Assembly: GCA_016124445.1 (NCBI GenBank)
Contig: WGNR01000020.1
Coordinates: 248,001-312,000, forward strand
DNA: 64,000 nt
Source: a bacterium
GTDB taxonomy: Bacteria; Planctomycetota; Planctomycetia; Pirellulales; Pirellulaceae
Reading direction: 5' to 3'
Part shown: piece after piece, positions 1 to 7,785 of the stretch
Position numbering within the stretch: the stretch's first letter is position 1
Layout of the letters: each line of letters opens with the position of its first letter
Notes under the pieces: model-generated
The model's database searches: none
The model's input: the letters and a program-made list of their open reading frames with translations, nothing else
Told to the model about the DNA's origin: nothing
Translations under genes and position numbers: made by a program

Positions 1-1
1 T

Positions 2-73
2 GCCTACGTCGCTGCGGACGGCAAGGCAGCACCTGAGCAGCAAGCGTCGCTCACCGGTGCTGAATCCAAGTAG
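2..73 (+). CDS. C-terminal end of an unidentified protein (partial)
   Basis: The window opens inside a reading frame that ends with TAG at 71-73. The visible 23 residues, AYVAADGKAAPEQQASLTGA followed by ESK, are alanine- and glutamine-rich and show no recognisable domain. A strong bidirectional terminator about 100 bases further on fits a gene ending here. The start lies outside the window, so the product cannot be named. Frame choice rests on this being the longest open frame reaching the edge and on protein-like composition, so it is moderately supported. Confidence 0.5.
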   Translation, partial: AYVAADGKAAPEQQASLTGAESK

Positions 74-172
74 TCGCCAGCAAGCCGTAAAGACCAAGCA
101 TCCCCCGTCTTCATCGCGGCGGAACGACTACTTTAGGTGCCTGCTACTTTGAATACATCAATGCGGCCAACG

Positions 173-210
173 AAAAAGGGACGATTCGATCACTCGAGTC
201 GTCCCTTTTC
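173..210. terminator. Bidirectional Rho-independent terminator
   Basis: An 11-bp perfect inverted repeat, AAAAGGGACGA (174-184) and TCGTCCCTTTT (199-209), carries A/T runs on both sides, so it can act on either strand. It lies between the partial gene ending at 73 and the converging cysK ending at 245. Confidence 0.85.
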
Positions 211-244
211 TTATTCTTGCTGCGGTTAGTTCGATTGCTCGGAA

Positions 245-1186
245 CTAGCCTTCCAGCCCGCCGAACAGCGGAGTCGAGAGATATCGCTCGCCCAGGCTGG
301 CCAGGATGACTGCGATCCGCTTGCCTTTCATCTCGGGGCGTGCAGCAACTTCTTTGGCTGCCCAGATCGCGGCTCCGCTGCTGATACCGGCGACCAGACC
401 TTCTTCCTTTGCCAGCAGTCGACCGTATTCAAATGCGTCTTCATCGTCGACCTGAACCACTTCGTCGACCAGGGAGGTATCCAAGTTGCCTGGGATGAAG
501 CCGGCGCCGATACCTTGAATGCGATGCTTGCCTGGCTGGCCGCCGCTGATAACCGGCGAGTTCTTCGGTTCGACGGCGATCGCTTTGAAGCCAGGGTTCT
601 TCGATTTCAAAAAACGGCTGGCACCGGTGATCGTACCGCCAGTACCGACGCCTGCGATCAACGCATCGACCTTGCCACCCATGTCTTCCCAGATTTCAGG
701 GCCGGTGGTCGCTTCGTGAATGGCGGGGTTGGCCGGGTTATCGAACTGGCCAGGCATCCAGGCACCTTCTTCCTTTTCCACCATCTCGGCGGCCGTGTTG
801 ATGGCCCCCTTCATCCCTTCGGCGGCGGGAGTCAAAACCAGGTTGGCACCCATGGCTCGCAGCAACGCCCGGCGTTCCAGCGACATCGATTCCGGCATGG
901 TCAGTGTCAGCTTGTAGCCTTTCGCGGCACAGACAAACGCCAGAGCGATGCCCGTGTTGCCGGAAGTGGGTTCGATGATGTGGGTGTCTTTGGTCACCAC
1001 GCCCCGCTTTTCGCCGTCGGCGATCATGGCGTAGCCGATCCGGTCTTTTACGCTGTTAAGCGGGTTGAACCACTCGCACTTCGCGTAAACTTCAGCGCCA
1101 CCCTGGGGGATCAGCCGGTTGATCAGTATCATCGGGGTATCGCCGATGGCATGGCACGCGTCGCCAAACGTCTTATTACGGGGCAT
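245..1186 (-). CDS. cysK: Cysteine synthase A (O-acetylserine sulfhydrylase)
   Basis: PLP enzyme that makes L-cysteine from O-acetylserine and sulfide in the cytoplasm. The 313-residue protein has the family landmarks: NSVKDR with the PLP-binding lysine at about residue 47, the substrate loop TSGNTG at 74-79, and the phosphate-binding GVGTGGT near residue 180. The start is placed at 1186 because GAAGGA lies 8 bases upstream. The same frame stays open to 1252, which would add 22 unconserved residues. Length is typical of CysK. It converges on the terminator at 173-210. CysK and cystathionine beta-synthase-like proteins share this fold, but the absence of a C-terminal CBS domain and the overall sequence favour CysK. 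Confidence 0.95.
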   Translation of the reverse strand: MPRNKTFGDACHAIGDTPMILINRLIPQGGAEVYAKCEWFNPLNSVKDRIGYAMIADGEKRGVVTKDTHIIEPTSGNTGIALAFVCAAKGYKLTLTMPESMSLERRALLRAMGANLVLTPAAEGMKGAINTAAEMVEKEEGAWMPGQFDNPANPAIHEATTGPEIWEDMGGKVDALIAGVGTGGTITGASRFLKSKNPGFKAIAVEPKNSPVISGGQPGKHRIQGIGAGFIPGNLDTSLVDEVVQVDDEDAFEYGRLLAKEEGLVAGISSGAAIWAAKEVAARPEMKGKRIAVILASLGERYLSTPLFGGLEG

Positions 1187-1330
1187 GGTCGGTATCCTTC
1201 GTATATCGATGGAAGCGTAGTGTTTGTGTCGAGTTTGCAGCCCTGATAGCAAAATCCACGCGATTACGTCAAGAAGATTCTCTCACACCTCGGGCTGCCG
1301 TACCAGATTACCAAACGAGGCATTTTGATA

Positions 1331-1693
1331 ATGGATATCGTCAACCTGAACGAGGCCGAACCGTTCACCACGAAAGATGGCTCCGAGATTCGCGAGCTTT
1401 TGGCGCATCGCAATTCGTGCATACAAAAGCAAAGCCTGGCCGAGGCCCGGTTGCCGGTGGGTGCCAGTACCGTGGCTCACTATCATCCCCAGACCGAAGA
1501 AATCTACTACATCACGCATGGCCAAGGGAAAATGCAGATCGGCGACGAGTTTCGCGATGTGACGGTCGGCGATGCCATCGCCATTCCGCCCGGCCAGGTG
1601 CATCAGATCACCAACACCGGGACGGAAATCTTACGGCTGTTGTGCTGCTGTGCCCCTGCTTACGAACATGACGACACCGTCCTGGTAGACTAG
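1331..1693 (+). CDS. Cupin-domain protein
   Basis: Small single-domain cupin of 120 residues. Cupin motif 1 is visible as GASTVAHYHPQTEEIYY (about 44-60), with metal ligands His50, His52 and a Glu at 56 or 57; motif 2, PPGQVHQITN, gives His91. It is probably a cytoplasmic metal-binding sugar or small-molecule isomerase or sensor, but the family is too diverse for a substrate. ATG 1331 is chosen because GAGG sits 10 bases upstream; an in-frame TTG at 1325 is too close to that site. Its stop TAG overlaps the stop of the converging chelatase gene in the palindrome CTAG (1690-1693). The Cys-Cys-Cys run near the C-terminus is unusual. Confidence 0.85.
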   Translation: MDIVNLNEAEPFTTKDGSEIRELLAHRNSCIQKQSLAEARLPVGASTVAHYHPQTEEIYYITHGQGKMQIGDEFRDVTVGDAIAIPPGQVHQITNTGTEILRLLCCCAPAYEHDDTVLVD

Positions 1694-2151
1694 CTGCTTT
1701 TCAGCTGACAACAGCTTGCCGGGGTGCAAACGTCGCAAATTGGGCCGTTTTCCTCGCAATGTGCGAGGCAAGTTTCGATCCGCTGGCACATGATTTGAGC
1801 CATCAGTGGATGAAGTCCCAGCGGTGCGGTTACCAGGAAAGAGATGCCTGGGTGGCTCGATGCGGCCTCTTCGGCCAGCCGCGGAATGTCTTCGTGCCAG
1901 TGCCGACCGGGAGAGAGGAAGTAGGGATGCACCACGATCCTGGTGGCTCCCTGATCGATGCAGCGGGCAAATGCCTGGGCGATGGTTGGCTCGGCCAGTT
2001 CCATGTGCGCCGGCTCGACGATTGTATAGTCGCTGGACTGCCGGAACATCGCACAGACCTCCAGCAATAGCTGATTGCTTTCCGCCCGGCGAGATCCATG
2101 ATCGACAACGATGATGCCAAGCGTTTCCGAATTCGAGTTTGATTGCGGCAT
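1690..2151 (-). CDS. Small CbiX/SirB-type sirohydrochlorin chelatase
   Basis: The 153-residue protein belongs to the CbiX/SirB chelatases, which insert Fe2+ or Co2+ into sirohydrochlorin for siroheme or cobalamin. The N-terminal VDHGS gives the catalytic His18 and the second motif HPYFLSPGRHW gives His75. It is the one-domain form, about half the length of two-domain CbiX, so it may work as a dimer. The C-terminal tail holds C-x2-C-x4-CC, resembling the iron-sulfur ligand tails known in some SirB/CbiX enzymes. The metal, iron or cobalt, cannot be decided here. Proximity to cysK would fit siroheme for sulfite reduction, but the two genes are separated by a cupin on the other strand. Confidence 0.85.
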   Translation of the reverse strand: MPQSNSNSETLGIIVVDHGSRRAESNQLLLEVCAMFRQSSDYTIVEPAHMELAEPTIAQAFARCIDQGATRIVVHPYFLSPGRHWHEDIPRLAEEAASSHPGISFLVTAPLGLHPLMAQIMCQRIETCLAHCEENGPICDVCTPASCCQLKSS

Positions 2152-2225
2152 GAGACAGGTTCACAGGATCGGAAGTGTTAAAGGCCCCAATTGTTACTTT
2201 GCGGGCTAACGACTAAGTTAGGACG

Positions 2226-3713
2226 ATGAATCTAACGCAAGTCATTACGATTCTAAGCATAACGGCTGCCGTCTTCACGGTGATGGCGATCGGAGGCACG
2301 GCCCGGTCGCTCAATTGGCTGTCGCGCGAAGCCGACACGGGCCTGCTGAAGCTGGTCATTCGGGTCCTGATGCCCTGTTTCATTTTCGTGAAAGTGGTGG
2401 GCAATCCAGCCTTTAATACAGCTTCCAACGTGTATATGCCGCCGATCTGGGGCTTTGTGGCGGTGGCTGTGGGTTGCTTCGTGGCGTTCTACTATGCTCG
2501 TCTTAGCGGAACTCGTCTGGGGTTCGATTCGCAGGAAAAAATCCATTCGTTCGCGGTTTGCATCGGGATCTTTAACTATGGGTTCATTCCCATTCCGATG
2601 ATTGAAGCGATCTTCGGAGAGCGGGCCCTGGGGGTTCTTTTTTTGCATAACGTCGGCGTCGAACTGGCAATCTGGACGATCGGTGTCGGTTTGGCCAGCG
2701 GCGGTTTGACCAAGGGATGGTGGAAGAACGTTTTGAACCCCCCCAGCGTGACAATTATCATTTCGTTAATCATCAACCAGTTGGGATGGGCTGATTCGGT
2801 GCCGACCTTTATCACCCAGGTCACCGAAATCCTGTCGACGGCGGCGATTCCGGTGATGATGCTTTTGATCGGGGCGACCTTTTACGACCAGATCTTTATC
2901 GCCGACGTCAAGCAAGATACAAGCAACCCCTGGCCGATTTACGTTTCAGCGGTCCTGTTACGACTGTTGCTGCTGCCGATTTTGTTTTTGCTGGCGGCCC
3001 TTTGGCTACCTGTCTCGTTGGAATTGAAGCAGGTTGCGGCGATTCAAGCGGCGATGCCGGCGGCCGTATTTCCCGTGGTTTTGACCAAGCATTACGGGGG
3101 CGACGCCAGGACGGCACTGCGGGTAGTTATTGCCTCGACGGTGGTTGGATTTGTTACAATTCCATTGTGGATCTCGACCGGCATTGCATGGCTCGGTCTC
3201 GAGAAGACAGTGCTTCAACAAACGCTAGAGGAGGCGATGGTGGAACCGAGGCTTGAGTCGGTCGAAGCGATGCGGATTGTGGGCATTTCCGTACGAACGA
3301 CCAATCGGAAGGAATCGAACCCGGAAACGGCGAAGATTCCCAAGCTGTACGAGAAGTACGACACCGAACGGGTCGACTCGTTAATTGCCAATCCGGCCAA
3401 TCCGCAGCGGCGAATTGCCGTCTATGCCGATTACGATTCTGACCAGGCAGGCGAGTTCACTATTTTGATCGGGCGCGAGATTTCGCCCGATGCCGATATC
3501 GCCGATCCGTTGGACAAGACACGGATTCACAAAGGGAAGTATCTCCACTTTGTCGGCGAAGGAAAAATGCCCCAGGTCGTTCGCGATACCTGGGAGAAGG
3601 TCTGGAAGTTCTTCGAGGAAGATACGAAATATTCCCGCAGCTACGAGGCGGACTTCGAGATCTACGATCAGGCCTACCCCAACAGGGTCGATATCTTTAT
3701 TGCGGTGGAGTAA
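2226..3713 (+). CDS. AEC-family permease fused to a GyrI-like effector-binding domain
   Basis: Residues 1 to about 330 form a roughly ten-helix membrane protein of the auxin-efflux-carrier/malonate-transporter type, with a conserved NYGFIPIPM segment in the middle and AAMPAAVFPVVL near the end. Residues about 340-495 look like a GyrI-like/AraC effector-binding domain, with KLYEKYDTERVDSLIANP and a closing DIFIAVE strand. Such domains bind small hydrophobic ligands. The join is continuous with no stop. At the junction AGAGGAGG (3227-3234) precedes in-frame ATG 3237 and GTG 3240, so the soluble domain might also be made separately. The gene overlaps converging pyrE by 17 bases. The transported compound is unknown. 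Confidence 0.8.
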   Translation: MNLTQVITILSITAAVFTVMAIGGTARSLNWLSREADTGLLKLVIRVLMPCFIFVKVVGNPAFNTASNVYMPPIWGFVAVAVGCFVAFYYARLSGTRLGFDSQEKIHSFAVCIGIFNYGFIPIPMIEAIFGERALGVLFLHNVGVELAIWTIGVGLASGGLTKGWWKNVLNPPSVTIIISLIINQLGWADSVPTFITQVTEILSTAAIPVMMLLIGATFYDQIFIADVKQDTSNPWPIYVSAVLLRLLLLPILFLLAALWLPVSLELKQVAAIQAAMPAAVFPVVLTKHYGGDARTALRVVIASTVVGFVTIPLWISTGIAWLGLEKTVLQQTLEEAMVEPRLESVEAMRIVGISVRTTNRKESNPETAKIPKLYEKYDTERVDSLIANPANPQRRIAVYADYDSDQAGEFTILIGREISPDADIADPLDKTRIHKGKYLHFVGEGKMPQVVRDTWEKVWKFFEEDTKYSRSYEADFEIYDQAYPNRVDIFIAVE

Positions 3714-4251
3714 TGCCGAAGTCTTCGATGGTGAGCAGGGTACGTAGCTCGTAGCCTGCCGCGGCGAATGCTTCTTTGCCGCCTTCCATCCGGTCGACAA
3801 TCGCGATCACGCCCAGCACTTTGAGCCCGGCCGCTTCGACCTTTTCGATCGCCTTGAGCGAACTTCCGCCGGTGGTGACGACGTCTTCGACGATCACGCA
3901 CTGGTAACCCTCTTGGACCGGGCCTTCGACATCCTGACCGGTTCCGTGCCCCTTGGCTTCTTTGCGAACGATGAACCCGGCCAGCGATTTGCCCTGAACG
4001 GCTGCCAGCGTGATGACTGCAGCAGAGATCGGATCGGCGCCAATCGCCATGCCGCCGACGGCGTCAGGCAGGTCGTCTCCCAGCATTTCAAGGATGCCCA
4101 GCCCGACTTGCAGGGCACCTTCGCTGGAAAGGGTAACCTTGCGGCAATCGAGGTAGTAGCTCGCCTTTTTGCCGGAAGCGAGGATGAAATCGCCGAACTT
4201 CAGCCCTTTTTCACGTACGATTTCGATCAGCTTTTCTTTGCTGTACTGCAT
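3697..4251 (-). CDS. pyrE: Orotate phosphoribosyltransferase
   Basis: Converts orotate and PRPP to orotidine 5'-monophosphate in de novo pyrimidine synthesis. The 184-residue protein shows the PRPP-binding loop VIVEDVVTTGGSS at 119-131, the catalytic flexible loop RKEAKGHGTG at about 96-105, and the N-terminal FGDFILASGKKASYYLD that contacts orotate. Length is typical. It ends inside the 3' end of the converging AEC permease gene. No other pyrimidine genes are adjacent. Confidence 0.95.
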   Translation of the reverse strand: MQYSKEKLIEIVREKGLKFGDFILASGKKASYYLDCRKVTLSSEGALQVGLGILEMLGDDLPDAVGGMAIGADPISAAVITLAAVQGKSLAGFIVRKEAKGHGTGQDVEGPVQEGYQCVIVEDVVTTGGSSLKAIEKVEAAGLKVLGVIAIVDRMEGGKEAFAAAGYELRTLLTIEDFGITPPQ

Positions 4252-4351
4252 GGTTTGTTCCTCGCTTACGGGGAAATGGTTCGCCGGGGGATTTGCTAAC
4301 CAATCGTACCGAATCGAAACGCAAGCGCTTAGGGGGCATGCACCGACGGCT

Positions 4352-5107
4352 TTACTTGTCTTTTCGATCGTCCCCGCTCGACATGATCTTCGTGTCTGGC
4401 AGGGCAGCGCGAAGTTTGGCTACTCCCTCGGGTGTGATCGCCGTTTCTTCCACGTAAAGCTCTTTGAGCGATTTCATCTGGGAAAGGGGCTCGACACTGG
4501 CGTCGGTGATGTTGGTTCCCAGCAGAAACAAGATTTCCAGGTTCGTCAGTACCGGCAGTTTCTTCACCGACTCGTCGCCAATGTCGGTCCTGGCCAGGCT
4601 GAGGATCTTGAGCGTGGAAAGCTTCACCACCGGATCGACCGCCGCATCGGTGAAGCGGGCATGAAACAGCGTTGGCTCGGTATCAGTGACGACCGAGCCA
4701 CCTACAAAAAGCTGCTGCAGCTTGGGCAAATCGGTGAGGTGGGCCAGCGCGTCGTCAGTAATCTGTGTCCCGCGCAGGTCGAGCACCAACAGTTCCTGCA
4801 ATCCAGTGACCATCGCGAGGTCTTTGTCGGTGACCAGTAGCGGATTGGGGGTGGTGATGACTTGAATGTTGTCTTCGCTATCGCGACCGATCTCAAAGCC
4901 GACGCGGCGAAATTCTGTGACCTCGGGATCTTGATCGTTCGGCGGAAGCTTGGGACTAGCCGGACGGAACGCCCAGAACAAAAGCCAAAGCCCAACCGCC
5001 AACAAAGCCATCAGCACTAACACCGCCATCATGCCCAAGGCAATCTCGACCCCCCATGTCTCTCGATGCGGGCGCTTCGGTTGGTCGGTCGAATCTGGGT
5101 GCGGCAT
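4352..5107 (-). CDS. Membrane-anchored leucine-rich-repeat protein
   Basis: A 251-residue protein with a hydrophilic N-terminus, one transmembrane helix at about 23-45 and an extracytoplasmic part built of leucine-rich repeats. The repeats read as LLVLDLRGTQITDDAL, LKILSLARTDIGDESV, LEILFLLGTNITDASV and LKELYVEETAITPEGV, a cysteine-free version of the repeat common in planctomycetes. It probably mediates protein contacts at the cell envelope; no enzymatic motif is present. The frame extends to an ATG at 5176, but residues before the methionine at 5107 look unlike a signal and neither start has a convincing ribosome site. Confidence 0.75.
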   Translation of the reverse strand: MPHPDSTDQPKRPHRETWGVEIALGMMAVLVLMALLAVGLWLLFWAFRPASPKLPPNDQDPEVTEFRRVGFEIGRDSEDNIQVITTPNPLLVTDKDLAMVTGLQELLVLDLRGTQITDDALAHLTDLPKLQQLFVGGSVVTDTEPTLFHARFTDAAVDPVVKLSTLKILSLARTDIGDESVKKLPVLTNLEILFLLGTNITDASVEPLSQMKSLKELYVEETAITPEGVAKLRAALPDTKIMSSGDDRKDK

Positions 5108-5502
5108 GTTGGGATAAGGGTAAGAGACGAGTTTGAGAAGCTCTAAGAATAACATCCCAGGCACCCCGGTCGCCATTGCCAGGTTTCAATTGAGCGGATG
5201 TATGTTGGCTTGTGCCCTCGAAAACGTAGGGTGCGAGAAGTGAGGCGAAGTCGAGCGTATCGCACCATCTTTAAGGGTTGGATAACGCATTTGGTGCGAT
5301 TCGCTTCGCCGCTCGCACCCTCTACAGGGATTTTCAGGAATCCATGAAGTCGGTGCTATCACTCCGGCCTTTGAATTTCGAGAAGAAACCGCGAACCGCT
5401 TCGTTCGGGTCGCCGTAACAGAGTTCGTCCCCAGGCGAGGTTCATGACAGAGAGTAACTTCGGACCCGGTGACAATCACACGATAGCACACGGAGGACAA
5501 GG
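5108..5502. other. Intergenic region between divergent genes
   Basis: Besides repeat copy 1 (5226-5325) this region should hold the promoters of the leucine-rich-repeat gene and of the small gene at 5503. No clear promoter hexamers were recognised. GGAGG at 5492-5496 is the ribosome site for the GTG at 5503. Confidence 0.5.
5226..5325. repeat. Dispersed ~100-bp palindromic repeat, copy 1
   Basis: Outer arms GTAGGGTGCGAG and CTCGCACCCTCTAC and inner arms CGCACC and GGTGCG enclose a central GTTGGATAACGCATTTGG. Three related copies lie at 16152, 27211 and 32818. This copy lies between two divergent genes. It could fold into a long imperfect hairpin. No coding capacity or transposase is present. 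Confidence 0.85.
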
Positions 5503-5745
5503 GTGACCAAGACACGAAATAACCGCCGCAGTGGAAAGCGAAATCTGCTTGGTAATGCAGTGCATGTTCTGCGAGCGGTCGTTTTGGAAGGGATGGGAAT
5601 CTTGCTGCTGGCCGGCGCGATCGGCTACCCGCTGCTCACGCAAAACCAGTGGCGAGTCACCTCTCAAGACACCCAGCCTTCGGCTATCGATCAAGGCATG
5701 CAGCTTTTACTTGCCAAGGTCGGCCTGATTCATTCGACCGACTAA
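5503..5745 (+). CDS. Small single-helix membrane protein, unknown
   Basis: An 80-residue protein starting at GTG 5503, supported by GGAGG six bases upstream. The N-terminus is very basic (KTRNNRRSGKR), followed by one hydrophobic helix at about 27-46 and a polar tail, so a membrane protein with its N-terminus in the cytoplasm is likely. No family is recognised. Its stop overlaps the stop of the converging PhzF gene by four bases, which supports both being real. Function unknown. Confidence 0.6.
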   Translation: MTKTRNNRRSGKRNLLGNAVHVLRAVVLEGMGILLLAGAIGYPLLTQNQWRVTSQDTQPSAIDQGMQLLLAKVGLIHSTD

Positions 5746-6536
5746 ACCACTAGTTCAATTCTAGCTACCGTAACAGCGTGCCCTCGTAGGAGGGCACGGT
5801 CGTTTCGAATCTCGACTTCGAGCGATCCGCCGCGCCGCGATGCCTGATAGGCCGAAAGCGTGTTCTTGCTTAGTCGTTCGCTCCAATAAACTCCCAGCGC
5901 GCAGTGCGCCGACCCGGTCACCGGGTCTTCCGGCAAGCCAGCCGCTGGCGCGAAAAAGCGGGAAATGAAATCGAACCGCGGGTCATCGCTGCGGGCGGTT
6001 ACCATTACGCCGCGCGATGTCACTGGAGCCAGCATCGCGTGATTCGGATTGAGCTGCCGAATCTTCTCAGCCGAATCAATTTCCACCAGCCAGTCCCAGG
6101 CATTCTTTCCACAGAAGATGCATTCGGTAATGCCCAGACTTTCCAGCAAGCCGGCTGGGGGCGTTTCCTCGAAGGCAGGTGCGGTCGGGAAGTCGAGTTC
6201 GATCATCGAGCCATGCCGCCGGGCGGAAAGCATCCCGCTGCGTGTTTCAAACGTAAGCAGTGGCTCGACGGCGAAGGGTTCCTGCTGCCATAGTGCGTGC
6301 GCGGTTGCCAGCGTGGCGTGGCCGCATAGGTCGACTTCGACCAGCGGTGTGAACCAGCGTAGACGCAGCGCGTCTTGTTCTGGGTAAACAAATGCTGTTT
6401 CCGCCAGGTTCATTTCGTCGGCGACGTTTTGCATCCAGGTATCTTCCCGGGGCTGATCGAGCCAGCAGACTGCGGCCGGGTTGCCAGAGAAAGGGCGGTC
6501 GGTAAACGCGTCGACTTGCTGCAGTATCGTGGGCAT
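5742..6536 (-). CDS. PhzF-family isomerase/epimerase
   Basis: A 264-residue member of the PhzF/diaminopimelate-epimerase fold. The catalytic glutamate is in LAETAFV (Glu46), and the conserved strands DLCGHATLATAH and DPVTGSAHCALG match the two symmetric half-barrels. PhzF in phenazine producers isomerises dihydro-3-hydroxyanthranilate; no other phenazine genes are present, so the real substrate is unknown. It is divergent from pdxA with about 150 bases between them. Confidence 0.9.
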   Translation of the reverse strand: MPTILQQVDAFTDRPFSGNPAAVCWLDQPREDTWMQNVADEMNLAETAFVYPEQDALRLRWFTPLVEVDLCGHATLATAHALWQQEPFAVEPLLTFETRSGMLSARRHGSMIELDFPTAPAFEETPPAGLLESLGITECIFCGKNAWDWLVEIDSAEKIRQLNPNHAMLAPVTSRGVMVTARSDDPRFDFISRFFAPAAGLPEDPVTGSAHCALGVYWSERLSKNTLSAYQASRRGGSLEVEIRNDRALLRGHAVTVARIELVV

Positions 6537-6689
6537 GGCGAGTCCGAGAGAAAAAAGCTGAGTTGGATGACCGATACACCGATCAAGACACCCGAATCGA
6601 TCGTTAGTTCGCCCACCTCGGCGAACGACTGCTGGGAGTTACAATAGAGAATTGGCATCCCCACGGCTACCTGAGAGAAAGTAACGAGC

Positions 6690-7685
6690 GTGTCGCTTCC
6701 GCGAATCATTGTCACCATGGGAGACCCCGGCGGCGTCGGTCCCGAGGTCTGTCTGCGGCTGTTGTCCGATCCGGCCCAATACGAGGGTTTGGTTCCGGTT
6801 GTGTTTGGCGATGCGGCCATTCTGGGCCGGGTAGCGAAGCAGTGCGGCTTTCCGAGCGTGAAGCAGGTCGTGCCGTTCTCGGAAGATCTTGATCTTCAGG
6901 CGATCGACGACGCGGCGCTGGTCGATTTCTCGAACGTAGCAGCGGAGGCATTCCAGCCAGGTCAGGTCACCTCCGAAGGAGGCGAGGCCTGTTACCAGTA
7001 CATCATGCGGGCGATCGACTTCGCCCTGGCCGGCAAGGCCGATGGCATCGCGACCGGCCCGATCAACAAGGAAGCCCTGCACGCGGCCAAGCACTTCTAC
7101 CCAGGGCATACCGAGATCTTTATCGAGCGGTGTGGCAATCATGCCGGGTGCATGATGCTGACCAGCCCGGAACTGACTTGCAGTTTCGTCACCACGCATG
7201 TCGGTTATGCCGAGGTGCCGCAGCTACTCACCATCGAGCGGATCGGCGAAGTGATCGATCTGACGGTGGCCGCGATGCGGAAGATCCGCAGACGTGAGCC
7301 GCGATTGCTGGTATGCGGACTCAATCCGCATGCAGGCGAGCATGGTTTGTTCGGCAACCAGGAAGAAGAACGCATCATCACGCCGGCAGTTGAAGCAGCT
7401 CGACAGCGCGGGGTTCACATTGACGGGCCGGTTCCGCCTGACACTGCCTTTTTGGCCGAACGCCGCCCGCTGTATGACTGTGTGATCTGCATGTATCACG
7501 ATCAAGGGCACATTCCGCTGAAAGCACTCGCCTTCGACGTGGCCGTGAATACGACCCTCGGGCTGCCGATCGTGCGGACATCGGTCGATCATGGGACGGC
7601 ATTCGACATTGCCTGGCAGGGCAAAGCGAAGGTCTCCAGCATGGTTCAGGCGGTGCGTTTGGCCCGAGATCTTGCTTCCAAGTAG
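6690..7685 (+). CDS. pdxA: 4-hydroxythreonine-4-phosphate dehydrogenase
   Basis: NAD-dependent oxidative decarboxylase that supplies one half of the pyridoxal phosphate ring in the DXP-dependent B6 pathway. The 331-residue protein starts at GTG 6690 and has MGDPGGVGPE near the N-terminus, ATGPINKEAL, GLNPHAGEHGLFG and YHDQGHIPLK, which carry the metal-binding histidines and active-site residues. Length is typical. The paralogue PdxA2, used in threonate catabolism, cannot be wholly excluded by motifs alone. Confidence 0.92.
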   Translation: MSLPRIIVTMGDPGGVGPEVCLRLLSDPAQYEGLVPVVFGDAAILGRVAKQCGFPSVKQVVPFSEDLDLQAIDDAALVDFSNVAAEAFQPGQVTSEGGEACYQYIMRAIDFALAGKADGIATGPINKEALHAAKHFYPGHTEIFIERCGNHAGCMMLTSPELTCSFVTTHVGYAEVPQLLTIERIGEVIDLTVAAMRKIRRREPRLLVCGLNPHAGEHGLFGNQEEERIITPAVEAARQRGVHIDGPVPPDTAFLAERRPLYDCVICMYHDQGHIPLKALAFDVAVNTTLGLPIVRTSVDHGTAFDIAWQGKAKVSSMVQAVRLARDLASK

Positions 7686-7785
7686 TCAAAGCGTGGAATC
7701 GGCTTGGTCAGGCGGCTAAAATAGAGCCCCGACCTCTGCGACCAACCCTCAATTCTTATCCCCTTTGAGAGAGAGCACATCGACC

